A stretch of DNA of 64,000 bases from Microbacterium proteolyticum. Its GTDB lineage: Bacteria > Actinomycetota > Actinomycetes > Actinomycetales > Microbacteriaceae. The notes under the pieces are model-generated. The model saw only the letters and a list, made by a program, of their open reading frames with translations, had not been told where the DNA came from and made no database searches. Positions 1-8,488 of the stretch are shown here, in pieces. The stretch spans positions 72,213-136,212 of the forward strand of contig NZ_CP121273.1 of the NCBI RefSeq assembly GCF_029639405.1. The letters run 5' to 3'. How positions within the stretch are numbered: the stretch's first letter is position 1; every line of letters starts with the position of its first letter. The translations under genes and the position numbers were made by a program.

Positions 1-96
1 TTAGTGACTGGCGTCGCTGTCGTCATTCTGGGCGCGGCGGCGCTTGTGCTTTTCTCGTCCGGACGGCGTCGACGACAGCAGCAGGTGGGGCAGTGA
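1..96 (+). CDS. C-terminal end of an anchored surface protein (partial)
   Basis: The reading frame is open from base 1 and ends at TGA 94-96. The 31 visible residues are a hydrophobic stretch (TGVAVVILGAAALVLF) followed by an Arg-rich tail (SSGRRRRQQQ). That is the usual end of an exported protein held in the membrane or presented to a sortase; any LPXTG-like motif would lie before the window. The stop is 13 bases before the next start, so both are probably in one operon. A similar tail ends the protein at 59985-60410. The identity of the main body cannot be told. Confidence 0.5.
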   Translation, partial: LVTGVAVVILGAAALVLFSSGRRRRQQQVGQ

Positions 97-109
97 AGGA
101 ACACCGTCA

Positions 110-958
110 ATGAGCAGTGAGATTTGGTCGACACACCAGTCACGCCCTCTAACGCGCAGGGAACGGCGCCACGCTGATGAGTTCAGGATGCGTGAGGCGC
201 GGAGCTCCCACGGTCCTGAGGCCGCGCGCGCAATGCGCGCCCGCCCGCTTGTTGCGAGTGCGTTGGCGCTGGCGCTCATGTGTCCTCTGGCGCTGCCGGC
301 GTACGCGGCCTCACCTGTCACGGACTCCGAGCCGACCTTGCAGCAAGCCGCTGCGGACGACTCACAACAATTCACCGTGTCCTCCGCGCTCCCCGCTTCG
401 CCCCTGGACAGGCAGAGCTACGCAGCGACGTCTCAGGAAGAAATTCATCAGAAAAAGGCGCGAGAGGCTGCGGCGGCCGCGGCCGCCGCAGCACGCGCAG
501 CTCGGCCCGCTACCACCTTCGCTGCTGAACGCGCAGTCCCCGTCCTCGCCGCCGGTAGCGGGGTTGTGCGCTGGCCATTGACCTCGACGTTCAGAGTCAC
601 GGACCAATTCGGAGCAAGAGGCGGGGCGCACATGGGCACCGACATGGTGACCGCGGGCGGCACGCCAATCTACGCGTCCGTGGCCGGGACAGTCGATGTC
701 TCGAGCGAGAGCTATGGCGCCTACGGCGTCGCTGTCACCGTTGAGTCCGTCGTCAACGGCCAACGTATCCGGGCCGTCTACCCGCACATGCAGTACAACA
801 CCCGGCAGGTCGGCAGCGGCCAGGAAGTGCAGGCGGGCCAACTCCTCGGACTCGTCGGAAGCACAGGCCGCTCCACCGCAAACCACTTGCATTTCGAGGT
901 GTCCGTCAACGACGTCACCGTGGATTCCCTGGCGTGGTTGGAAGCGAATGCTCAGTGA
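110..958 (+). CDS. Exported M23-family peptidase
   Basis: This 282-residue protein starts at ATG 110, with GAAGGA about ten bases upstream. A basic N-terminal region containing SRPLTRRERR precedes a signal-like segment (LVASALALALMCPLALPAYA). An Ala-rich linker leads to a C-terminal M23 domain. The zinc-site motifs are visible as GAHMGTDMV (HxxxD type) and HLHFEV (HxH type). Family members act outside the membrane on peptidoglycan cross-links or as regulators of other hydrolases. The gene overlaps the next one by four bases (GTGA), so they are translationally coupled. Its link to the cytochrome assembly genes downstream is positional only. Confidence 0.85.
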   Translation: MSSEIWSTHQSRPLTRRERRHADEFRMREARSSHGPEAARAMRARPLVASALALALMCPLALPAYAASPVTDSEPTLQQAAADDSQQFTVSSALPASPLDRQSYAATSQEEIHQKKAREAAAAAAAAARAARPATTFAAERAVPVLAAGSGVVRWPLTSTFRVTDQFGARGGAHMGTDMVTAGGTPIYASVAGTVDVSSESYGAYGVAVTVESVVNGQRIRAVYPHMQYNTRQVGSGQEVQAGQLLGLVGSTGRSTANHLHFEVSVNDVTVDSLAWLEANAQ

Positions 959-1407
959 CTAAACGCGCCATTACAAAGCGCGGCGGCAGGCGCCGCGCCG
1001 CACCGCAGCGAACGGCACTGCAAAAGAAACTCGACGATCGATACGGCCGCACTTCGCTTCCCTGGCGTCGCCGAGCTTTCTGGATCAGTGTTGCTGTGTT
1101 CGCGGTGGCTGCCATTGCCTACCTGGTCTGGATCACACTTCAAAATAGCTTGGACGACATCTCCATCGCCGAGACCGGCTACCTCGTCGTCGATGAGCGG
1201 GCTGTGACGGTGTCCTTTCAAGCCACCCCTCCCTCCGGCGCACGGTTCGCGTGCGCCATCCAAGCCCTGGACGAGGATTTCGGCGTCGTGGGGTGGCGGG
1301 TCGTCGAGTACGCCCCCTTCCCCGAGACCACTCGATCCTTCACCGAGCGCGTTCCGACTCTCGCCCTGGCAACCACCGGCACCGTCAAAGAGTGCTGGAC
1401 AATCTAA
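955..1407 (+). CDS. DUF4307-type single-pass membrane protein
   Basis: The 150-residue product starts at GTG 955, which overlaps the stop of the M23 gene. A basic cytoplasmic N-terminus (KRGGRRRAAPQ, then DRYGRTSLPWRRR) is followed by one transmembrane segment (WISVAVFAVAAIAYLVWI). The extracellular beta-rich part has two Cys residues, in FACAIQ and VKECWTI. This layout matches the actinobacterial DUF4307 family, whose function is not established. It sits 11 bases before ccsB. An earlier in-frame GTG at 934 is possible but lies deep inside the upstream gene. Confidence 0.75.
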   Translation: MTKRAITKRGGRRRAAPQRTALQKKLDDRYGRTSLPWRRRAFWISVAVFAVAAIAYLVWITLQNSLDDISIAETGYLVVDERAVTVSFQATPPSGARFACAIQALDEDFGVVGWRVVEYAPFPETTRSFTERVPTLALATTGTVKECWTI

Positions 1408-1418
1408 GGATTCCACCC

Positions 1419-2402
1419 GTGACCGAATCATCCGCCCTCACCCTTGATGGGCTGTCCCTGCTGATGGTGTGGACGGCCATCGGCGTTTACGCGCTCGCCT
1501 TTGCGGCGTATGCCATCGACCTTGCCGTGCGCGTGTCTCGCGTCGAGGCGCCCGCTGCGGAACTCGTGACGGTCGGGGACGTGGCTCCACCGGTGGCGCC
1601 CCCGGCGGCCGCGGTGCAATTGCAAGTGCCGCCACGTGAGCGCGAACGTCTCGTATGGGCACGTATCGGAACCGCCCTCACCATTTTGGGATTCGCGCTG
1701 CAGCTGAGCGGGGATGTCCTCCGAGGCATCGCCGCAGCTCGTGTGCCGTGGGCGAACATGTACGAATTCGCACTCACCGGCACTCTTCTCATCGTCGGCG
1801 TGTTCCTTTTCGCCCTTCGGCGGTACGACCTGCGTTTCCTCGGCTCCTTCTTGCTTGGGATGGTCGTCCTTCTTCTGGGTGGTGCGACCTTGGGGTTCTA
1901 CGTCGAGGTCACCCCTCTGATGGACCCGCTGCGTAGCGTGTGGCTTGTCATCCACGTCTTCGTGGCCTCCCTTGCGACTGCGCTGTTCGCCATCGCGTGC
2001 GGCCTGTCCGTGACGCAACTTCTGCAACACCGGCGTGAGAGTCGCCCCTCCGTCAACACGCGGCGGGGCCTGCTTCGAACCCTGCCCACCTCTGAAGATC
2101 TGGAAGCCCTGGCTTACCGGTTCGCCATCATTGGCTTCATCTTCTGGACCTTCACCCTGATTGCCGGCGCGATTTGGGCAAACGACTCCTGGGGACGCTT
2201 CTGGGGTTTTGATACCAAAGAGGTGTGGACTTTCATCATCTGGGTGCTGTACGCCGGGTACATCCACGCTCGTGCCACCCGTGGATGGCGCGGTAACCGT
2301 TCTGCGTGGCTGTCTATCGTGGGGTTCGCTGCGGTGCTGTTCAACTTCACCGCCGTGAACATGTTCTTCAAGGGTCTGCATGCCTATTCGGGGCTGAACT
2401 GA
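1419..2402 (+). CDS. ccsB: Cytochrome c biogenesis protein CcsB (CcsA/ResC family)
   Basis: The 327-residue polytopic membrane protein carries the Trp-rich heme-handling signature as WGFDTKEVWTFI near its C-terminus, plus conserved His residues in the last helices. In System II cytochrome c maturation this protein pairs with ResB to carry heme across the membrane and attach it to apocytochromes. GTG 1419 lies 11 bases after the DUF4307 stop. The gene overlaps the CopD-CtaG gene (ATGA). Its usual partner resB is not beside it but at the right end of the window (62600-64000), where ccdA and a TlpA-like gene also lie. Confidence 0.9.
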   Translation: MTESSALTLDGLSLLMVWTAIGVYALAFAAYAIDLAVRVSRVEAPAAELVTVGDVAPPVAPPAAAVQLQVPPRERERLVWARIGTALTILGFALQLSGDVLRGIAAARVPWANMYEFALTGTLLIVGVFLFALRRYDLRFLGSFLLGMVVLLLGGATLGFYVEVTPLMDPLRSVWLVIHVFVASLATALFAIACGLSVTQLLQHRRESRPSVNTRRGLLRTLPTSEDLEALAYRFAIIGFIFWTFTLIAGAIWANDSWGRFWGFDTKEVWTFIIWVLYAGYIHARATRGWRGNRSAWLSIVGFAAVLFNFTAVNMFFKGLHAYSGLN

Positions 2403-4345
2403 TGCCTACTTCCGGCGCTAAGCTCGGGCACGCCCACTCGACGGTAAGGGTGGGGGCACCTGGCTCCACGCGGCTTCCGTCTCTGCAACCGCGCCGGTGG
2501 AACGTGTACCGCGTGATTGCGCTCATCATCCTCGTCGTCAGCGCAGTCGCTGCCTTGGTGTGCGCTCTCGCAGTCGGCGGTGGCGCTGCCCCCTTGCAAC
2601 TGGCCGACGCCGGGCCCCTCGCACGGTGGGGGCTGCCAGTGTCAAAGCTCGTCGTGAACATGAGCGCCGCGGGAATGGGAGGGGCGCTCTTTGTCGCCTT
2701 GTTCTCGTTGCGCGTCGAACAGCGCGGGTTTGAATTGGCGTTGGATGTTGCTGCGCTATCTGCCGCCATCTTCACCGTGGCATCTGCTGCTACTGGCTTC
2801 TTCAGCTTCATGGTCATCTTCAACCCCGCTTTGAATGCCGGTCCCGAATTTGGGTCTCAGCTTGGCCGGTACCTCGTGCAGACCGAGGGGGGACGTGTGT
2901 GGTTGATGACGACCATCGCGGGTGCCATTCTCGCGGTGCTCACATTTGCGGTGCGTTCGTGGGGCGGGACAGCAACCGTGGCACTTCTCGCGCTGGCAGC
3001 GCTTGTCCCGATGGGAACACAAGGCCATTCAGGTGATGAGGCCTCTCACCAGCAAGCCACGACAGCCATCGTCATACACCTCATCGCCGCAGCGGTCTGG
3101 CTCGGTGGTCTGCTGCTGCTGGCGATCATTCGTTCCGTCACTTCCAAGAGTGAGATGGCGACAGTTCTGATGCGGTACTCCACCATCGCCGTTATTGCCT
3201 TCGCGCTCGTCGCGTTCTCGGGCACGGTTCGAGCCGCCATCGGCCTAGAAACTCTCGGTGCTCTCGCCTCCCCTTACGGCCTCATCCTCATCGTCAAGGT
3301 TGTAGCCCTCACCGCCATCGGTGTTCTGGGGGCGATCTACCGACTGCGTCTACTCCGAAGGATGCGCGCCAACCCCAGCGACGCCAAGACTTTCTGGCTG
3401 CTGTTGTGTGCGGAGTTGGGATTGATGGGGATGGCTAGTGGAGCGGCTGCCGCTCTCGCGAGAACACCGCCGCCGATTCTCCCCGAACCTGCAGGCGCGC
3501 TCACACCCGCTGAGGTACTCACCGGCGCTCCGCTACCTCCTGAGTGGACTATGTCGCGTTGGTTCACGGCGTGGAGCCCCGACCTGCTGTGGTTAGTTGC
3601 CGCCGTGCTCGGACTCATCTTCTACGTGAGCGCTGTGCTGCGGCTAAAGGCGCGTGGGTACCGATGGAACCCCTGGCGGGCGACCGCGTGGGTGGCAGGG
3701 ACGCTCCTCTTGGTATGGGTCACTAGCGGAGCGTTGGGCGCTTACCGTAGCTACATCTACAGTGCGCACGTTCTTGGGATAGTCATTCTCCTTGTCGGGG
3801 TGGTGCCCCTTCTCGCAGCCGGGGCGCCAATCGAGCTCGCCCGCAAGGCAGCCCATCGCCGCGAAGACGGCAGCAGGGGAGGGTATGAATGGGCGCAGGT
3901 GCTCATGCATTCGCGAGGTGTGCGTTTCGCTTCGGCACCCGTGGTCGCTGTCCCGGCCACCGCGATGTTGATTTGGCTGCTTTTCAGTTCTGACCTCCTC
4001 CGTTGGACAGTAGGGGATCTCCTAGGGCGGCAAATGGCGACGGCAGCAACCCTCGTCGTGGGATCTCTGCTCGTGCGTGGCTTGATAGGTGGTGACGGGT
4101 CCAGCCGCCGGCCGACACAGATGAAGCTGCTGATGGTCGTCGGTTTAGCTGTGGCGATGGCGGTTGTATCTGTGTACATCTCTACTGCCGGTCTAGTAGC
4201 CGCCGACTGGTTCGGTGCGATGGGCCGCACCTGGGGTAGAGCACCAGCCGAAGACCAAGACTTCGGTGGAGTGGTGCTGGCTGCTGGCTCCGCGATCGCG
4301 GTCGTTCTGGGTGGGTGGGTGGTGTTCCTCTCCCGTGCGCGGTAG
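2402..4345 (+). CDS. CopD-CtaG fusion: copper import / oxidase copper assembly membrane protein
   Basis: The 647-residue multi-pass protein starts at ATG 2402, overlapping the ccsB stop. The N-terminal half (about residues 80-400) looks like CopD, with many helices and the His-containing segments GTQGHSGDEASHQQ and VIHLIAAAVWLGGL. The C-terminal half from about residue 420 (FTAWSPDLLWLVAAVLG) resembles CtaG/Caa3_CtaG, a cytochrome oxidase copper-assembly domain. Actinobacteria often carry such fusions. Next to ccsB it suggests copper supply to respiratory metalloproteins, although copper resistance by compartment control is also possible. The C-terminus seems to keep full domain length. Confidence 0.8.
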   Translation: MPTSGAKLGHAHSTVRVGAPGSTRLPSLQPRRWNVYRVIALIILVVSAVAALVCALAVGGGAAPLQLADAGPLARWGLPVSKLVVNMSAAGMGGALFVALFSLRVEQRGFELALDVAALSAAIFTVASAATGFFSFMVIFNPALNAGPEFGSQLGRYLVQTEGGRVWLMTTIAGAILAVLTFAVRSWGGTATVALLALAALVPMGTQGHSGDEASHQQATTAIVIHLIAAAVWLGGLLLLAIIRSVTSKSEMATVLMRYSTIAVIAFALVAFSGTVRAAIGLETLGALASPYGLILIVKVVALTAIGVLGAIYRLRLLRRMRANPSDAKTFWLLLCAELGLMGMASGAAAALARTPPPILPEPAGALTPAEVLTGAPLPPEWTMSRWFTAWSPDLLWLVAAVLGLIFYVSAVLRLKARGYRWNPWRATAWVAGTLLLVWVTSGALGAYRSYIYSAHVLGIVILLVGVVPLLAAGAPIELARKAAHRREDGSRGGYEWAQVLMHSRGVRFASAPVVAVPATAMLIWLLFSSDLLRWTVGDLLGRQMATAATLVVGSLLVRGLIGGDGSSRRPTQMKLLMVVGLAVAMAVVSVYISTAGLVAADWFGAMGRTWGRAPAEDQDFGGVVLAAGSAIAVVLGGWVVFLSRAR

Positions 4346-4416
4346 AACGACGTCCTAGATTCCTCATGCGGCGTGCGACAGAAGCCGTCATGGCTGATCT
4401 GAGGTGCTCTACCCGC

Positions 4417-5088
4417 TCAGCGGTGATGGTCGTCGTCGTGCTCCTCCTCGAGGAGCATCCCCACGGAGGTGGCGCAGGCGTCACCGCGCCATGCCTCGAT
4501 ACCCTCTCGGATTGCGAAGGCGGCGATGACGAGTCCGGCGATCGCATCGGCCCACCACCAGCCGAACAGGCTGTTGACAATGAGGCCGACGAGAACCGCG
4601 GCGGACAGGTAGGTGCAGATGAGGGTCTGCTTGGAGTCGGCCACAGCGGTTGCCGATCCCAGCTCGCGGCCCGCGCGTCGTTCCGCCAGCGAGAGGAATG
4701 GCATGATGACGACGCTGAGCGCGGTGAGCACGATTCCGACAGTGGAGTGCTGCACGTCGACCTGGCCCACGAGCGCGAGCACCGACGTCGCGGTGACGTA
4801 GGCGGCGAGGGCGAAGAACGCCACGGCGATGACGCGCAGCGTGCCCTTCTCCCACCGCTCGGGGTCGCGGCGGGTGAACTGCCAGGCCACGGCTGCCGCC
4901 GAGAGGACCTCGATCGTGGAGTCCAGGCCGAACCCGATCAGCGCAGCCGATGAGGCGACGGTGCCGGCGGTGATCGCGACGACGGCCTCAATGAGGTTGT
5001 AGGCGATCGTCGCGGTGACGATCCACTTGATGCGGCGTTGGAGAGTGTGCCGGCGGTCGTCTGTGGGGCGAGAGGTCGTGGTGGTCAT
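4417..5088 (-). CDS. CDF-family heavy metal exporter
   Basis: The 223-residue protein has about six transmembrane segments and reads as a short cation diffusion facilitator without the long cytoplasmic C-terminal domain. It shows LIGFGLDSTIEV and WWADAIAGLV, the paired Asp-containing helices that form the transport site in this family, and it ends in an acidic, His-rich tail (EEEHDDDHHR) suited to metal capture. Its start overlaps the stop of the ArsR gene upstream (ATGA), so the pair is one operon. The regulator suggests Cd, Pb or Zn as substrate. It converges with the CopD-CtaG gene. Confidence 0.85.
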   Translation of the reverse strand: MTTTTSRPTDDRRHTLQRRIKWIVTATIAYNLIEAVVAITAGTVASSAALIGFGLDSTIEVLSAAAVAWQFTRRDPERWEKGTLRVIAVAFFALAAYVTATSVLALVGQVDVQHSTVGIVLTALSVVIMPFLSLAERRAGRELGSATAVADSKQTLICTYLSAAVLVGLIVNSLFGWWWADAIAGLVIAAFAIREGIEAWRGDACATSVGMLLEEEHDDDHHR

Positions 5089-5429
5089 GCGCAGGTGCAG
5101 CTTTCTCCGGCGCAGCAGCCCGGTTCGACATAGAGGACGACGCGTAGCAGCTCGTCCAAGGCGGGTGAGAGGTGAGAGTCAGCAAGCCGATACCAGGTGC
5201 GCCGCCCATCCGGCACAGCCTCCACGAGCCCGCACCCTCGAAGGCACGCGAGCTGGTTCGACATGACCTGTCGGGAGACGCCGAGAGCGTCCGCTAGGTC
5301 GGAGGGGTAGGCGGGTGCTTCCCGCAGTGCCAGCAGCACGCCCGCGCGCGTGGAGTCGGAGAGCGCGTGGCCGAGGCGCGCGAGCGCGGCGGTATGCGTC
5401 ACGGTGGCAGTCGCAGTGGCTGTGGACAC
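5085..5429 (-). CDS. CmtR-type ArsR metal-sensing repressor
   Basis: This 114-residue winged-helix protein of the ArsR/SmtB family starts most plausibly at GTG 5429. An upstream ATG at 5462 would add 11 unconserved residues. The recognition-helix region contains QLACLRGCGLV, which matches the paired metal-ligand cysteines of mycobacterial CmtR, a Cd/Pb sensor. The C-terminus adds a Cys cluster (GCCAGESCTCA). It is transcribed away from csoR, with the shared regulatory region at 5430-5551. By family knowledge it represses the CDF exporter until metal binds. Confidence 0.85.
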   Translation of the reverse strand: MSTATATATVTHTAALARLGHALSDSTRAGVLLALREAPAYPSDLADALGVSRQVMSNQLACLRGCGLVEAVPDGRRTWYRLADSHLSPALDELLRVVLYVEPGCCAGESCTCA

Positions 5430-5525
5430 GTGTCGACAGTACAGGACTTGCTGAATAATCATCCCCGGTTGGGCGGCCCACTCCGGTGGACGCGCGCAGG
5501 GGGATGAATAGGAGTGTTGCGCTAC

Positions 5526-5542
5526 ATACCCTAGGGGGGTAT
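5526..5542. promoter_or_regulatory. CsoR operator upstream of csoR
   Basis: ATACCCTAGGGGGGTAT is an inverted repeat with a C-run facing a G-run around a central TA. This is the type of operator bound by CsoR-family copper repressors. It lies ten bases before the csoR GTG start, so binding would block transcription of csoR and probably the whole csoR-copZ-copA-copB run. I saw no second copy in the window. Confidence 0.75.
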
Positions 5543-5551
5543 GGTATCTAG

Positions 5552-5833
5552 GTGAACGGATACGAGGGCAACAAAGACGACCTCCAGAAGCGGCTGCGTC
5601 GCGTCGAGGGTCAGGTACGAGGGATCGCCCGAATGGTCGATGAAGACAAGTACTGCATCGACATCCTTACGCAGGTCTCCGCCGCGACGAAGGCTTTGGA
5701 GACGGTTGCTCTATCCCTGCTCGGGGATCACCTCCGCCACTGCGTCGCGGAGGCGAGCGCAGAGGGCGGCCAGGTTGCCGCAGAGAAGATTCGTGAGGCC
5801 AACGACGCGATTGCACGGCTCGTCCGTTCCTGA
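5552..5833 (+). CDS. csoR: Copper-sensing repressor CsoR
   Basis: This 93-residue all-helical protein matches the CsoR/RcnR family (KRLRRVEGQVRGIARMV). It has the Cu(I) ligand set Cys35, His60 and Cys64 (DEDKYC, then GDHLRHC), equivalent to Cys-His-Cys of Mycobacterium CsoR. GTG 5552 follows the operator by ten bases with no clear Shine-Dalgarno sequence, so the message may be nearly leaderless. It should repress the copper genes downstream and release DNA when Cu(I) binds. The next gene begins 28 bases after its stop. Confidence 0.9.
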   Translation: MNGYEGNKDDLQKRLRRVEGQVRGIARMVDEDKYCIDILTQVSAATKALETVALSLLGDHLRHCVAEASAEGGQVAAEKIREANDAIARLVRS

Positions 5834-5861
5834 TCCCGCACCGACCCCAGAGGAGCAAATC

Positions 5862-6185
5862 ATGACCGACCGCATCGACCTCGGCCTGAAAGACACCAAC
5901 GCCGGCTGCGCTTGCTGCGCCACGTCCGCAGCGACAGACGCACCCGCGTCCACCGCGGCGACGGTGACAGAAGACGTCCTGGTGACCGGAATGACATGCT
6001 CGCACTGCGTGTCGAGCGTCACGGAGGAGCTGACTGCGATCGACGGTGTCGAGAATGTCACGGTAGACCTCAACGCCGGCGGTACGTCGCGCGTCACCAT
6101 CCACAGCTTGACCCCGATCGATGCCGCCGCAGTGCGGGCCGCGGTGGAGGAGGCCGGCTACACCCTGGCCGGCGCACCCGCATGA
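5862..6185 (+). CDS. copZ: CopZ-like copper chaperone with extra N-terminal Cys cluster
   Basis: The 107-residue protein starts at ATG 5862, preceded by GAGGAG. The C-terminal 70 residues form an HMA domain with the Cu(I) motif MTCSHC (Cys46, Cys49) followed by [20 protein letters not shown]. The N-terminal 35 residues carry a second Cys group (AGCACCATS) not found in basic CopZ. It would carry cytosolic Cu(I) to CopA. It overlaps the copA start by four bases. The N-terminal cluster could be another metal site; that is inference. Confidence 0.85.
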   Translation: MTDRIDLGLKDTNAGCACCATSAATDAPASTAATVTEDVLVTGMTCSHCVSSVTEELTAIDGVENVTVDLNAGGTSRVTIHSLTPIDAAAVRAAVEEAGYTLAGAPA

Positions 6186-8488
6186 GCGCGGTCGACGTCG
6201 AACTCGATATTTCCGGGATGACATGCGCGTCGTGTGCGACCCGGATTGAACGCAAGCTGAACAAGCTTCCCGGTGTGGAAGCAACGGTGAACTACGCCAC
6301 CGAAAAAGCACGTGTTCGCGGGAACGACGTCGACCCTGCCACCCTGATCGCCGCCGTCGAATCCGCGGGGTACCAGGCGGCTCTCCCCGCACCGCCACCG
6401 AGCGGTGATATCGATGAGAACACCCCAAACCGAGAGGACGGCGAGGTCGGGGCGCTACGGCGGCGTCTGCTGATTAGTGCCGCCCTGTCGCTGCCGGTGG
6501 CAGTGTTGTCGATGGTCCCGGCGTTGCAGTTCGAGTACTGGCAGTGGCTTGCCCTCACTCTCACCGCCCCGGTGGCGGTCTGGGGCGCGTGGCCGTTCCA
6601 CCGGGCCGCGGCCGTCAACGCCCGACACGGCGCGGCGACCATGGACACCCTCATCAGCGTTGGCGTCATCGCCGCATTCGGGTGGTCCCTTTACGCGCTG
6701 TTCTTCGGTGGCGCAGGCGTGCCCGGCATGACGATGACGTTCACCCTCGTCGGTACCCCGCAGGCCGGGGGCCACGAAATCTATCTGGAAGTGGCCGCGC
6801 TGGTCACCGTCTTTATCCTGGCCGGGCGGTATGCCGAAGCGCGCGCGAGGAAATCATCGTCGGAGGCGTTACGGGCGCTGCTGGAGATGGGCGCGAAGCA
6901 CGCCACGCAGCTCGTCGACGGCGCCGAACGGATGGTGCTGGTCGCGCAGCTGTCGGTCGGAGACACTGTGCTCGTTCGACCGGGGGAGAAGATTCCCTCC
7001 GACGGGCTGGTGATCGATGGTGCCTCCGCCGTCGATGCCAGCATGCTCACCGGAGAATCAGTCCCCGTCGAGGTGACGACTGGGTCGCGTGTCGTAGGAG
7101 CGACGGTGAATGTCGGCGGCCGCCTCACCGTAGAAATCACCCGGGTCGGCGCCGACACCGAGCTCGCGCGCATGCGCCGGCTGATGGAGGAAGCCCAAAC
7201 CGGCAAGGCCAAGGTGCAACGCATCGCTGACCGGGTGTCGGCCGTGTTCGTCCCGATCGTCATCGGACTTGCCGCCGCCGCCTTCGTCGGCTGGATGATC
7301 GCTGGGGCATCGCTGGAACAAGCGTTCACCGCCGCGGTCGCGACACTAATCATCGCGTGCCCGTGCGCGCTTGGCCTCGCCACCCCCACCGCCCTCTTGG
7401 TGGGCACCGGCCGGGGCTCGCAGCTGGGAATCTTGATCCGTGGACCGCAGGTGCTGGAGCAGACCCGCACCGTCGACACCATCGTGCTCGACAAGACCGG
7501 CACCGTGACCACCGGCAAGATGACCGTCACCACCGTTCACCCCGCCCCTGGTGTCACCCGGGACGAGCTGCTGCGGGTCGCCGCTGCGGTCGAGGCGGGC
7601 TCCGAGCATCCCGTCGCCCGCGCGATCACCGCCACCGCGCCTGGTGCATATGCGGACAGCTTCGCCTCGCACGCCGGGTTCGGTGTGCAGGGGATCGTGG
7701 ACGGCGCCGCGGTGGTCGCGGGCCGCGCCTCCTGGCTGGCCGAGCAGTGGGGCATCCACCCACCGTCGGAGGCCGCAGCGGAGCTGAACACGCTCGCTCG
7801 TACCAGTACCGCAATCGCGGTCGGCCGCGACGGGCGGTACCTGGGCGCGATCGGCGTGGCGGACACGGTGAAGCCGACCAGCTCGACCGCCATCGCACTG
7901 TTCCGCGCACTCGGGCTGCGCCCGGTGCTCCTCACCGGCGACAACGACACCACGGCCGCACGGATCGCCGCTGAGGTCGGCATCTCCGACGTGCACGCCG
8001 GCGTCACCCCCGCCGGGAAGCTCGAAGTGATCCGCCGGCTCCAAAACGATGGCCACGTGGTCGCAATGGTCGGTGACGGCGTCAACGACGCCGCGGCCCT
8101 CGCCGCAGCCGACCTCGGCCTTGCGATGGGGGGCGGCACGGACGCGGCGATCGCCGCCAGTGACATCACGATCGTCTCCGGCGACCTGACCGTCGTGGCC
8201 GACGCGATCCGACTCTCCCGCCGCACCCTCCGCACCATCAAGAGCAATCTGTTCTGGGCCTTCGCCTACAACGTCGCCGCCATCCCGATCGCCATGGCCG
8301 GGCTGCTGAACCCGCTCGTCGCCGCGGCGGCCATGGCGCTGTCGTCGGTGTTCGTCGTGACCAACAGCCTCCGGCTGCGCCGGTTCCGCCCCGAGCCGGC
8401 ACCCGTGCACATCGCCCGCACTCCCATGCCCCAACCGAACCTGAATCGTGCGCCGTGGCGGCGCACCCAGCGAAGGAGGCTCCCATGA
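6182..8488 (+). CDS. copA: Cu(I)-exporting P1B-type ATPase CopA
   Basis: The 768-residue ATPase has an N-terminal HMA domain with MTCASC (Cys15, Cys18). Eight transmembrane helices include the metal-site motif CPC at about residues 393-395 ([14 protein letters not shown]). The phosphorylation motif DKTGT is at Asp437, HP occurs in GSEHPVA, and GDGVND spans 631-636. These define a P1B-1 Cu(I) pump exporting copper from the cytosol. It starts at ATG 6182, overlapping the copZ stop, and its own stop overlaps the next ATPase start. CsoR probably controls it. Confidence 0.93.
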   Translation: MSAVDVELDISGMTCASCATRIERKLNKLPGVEATVNYATEKARVRGNDVDPATLIAAVESAGYQAALPAPPPSGDIDENTPNREDGEVGALRRRLLISAALSLPVAVLSMVPALQFEYWQWLALTLTAPVAVWGAWPFHRAAAVNARHGAATMDTLISVGVIAAFGWSLYALFFGGAGVPGMTMTFTLVGTPQAGGHEIYLEVAALVTVFILAGRYAEARARKSSSEALRALLEMGAKHATQLVDGAERMVLVAQLSVGDTVLVRPGEKIPSDGLVIDGASAVDASMLTGESVPVEVTTGSRVVGATVNVGGRLTVEITRVGADTELARMRRLMEEAQTGKAKVQRIADRVSAVFVPIVIGLAAAAFVGWMIAGASLEQAFTAAVATLIIACPCALGLATPTALLVGTGRGSQLGILIRGPQVLEQTRTVDTIVLDKTGTVTTGKMTVTTVHPAPGVTRDELLRVAAAVEAGSEHPVARAITATAPGAYADSFASHAGFGVQGIVDGAAVVAGRASWLAEQWGIHPPSEAAAELNTLARTSTAIAVGRDGRYLGAIGVADTVKPTSSTAIALFRALGLRPVLLTGDNDTTAARIAAEVGISDVHAGVTPAGKLEVIRRLQNDGHVVAMVGDGVNDAAALAAADLGLAMGGGTDAAIAASDITIVSGDLTVVADAIRLSRRTLRTIKSNLFWAFAYNVAAIPIAMAGLLNPLVAAAAMALSSVFVVTNSLRLRRFRPEPAPVHIARTPMPQPNLNRAPWRRTQRRRLP

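Noticed and set aside
1428-2381. Minus-strand frame of 317 codons opposite ccsB
   Set aside because: It lies wholly opposite a conserved cytochrome assembly gene; the polar, repetitive product is a shadow.
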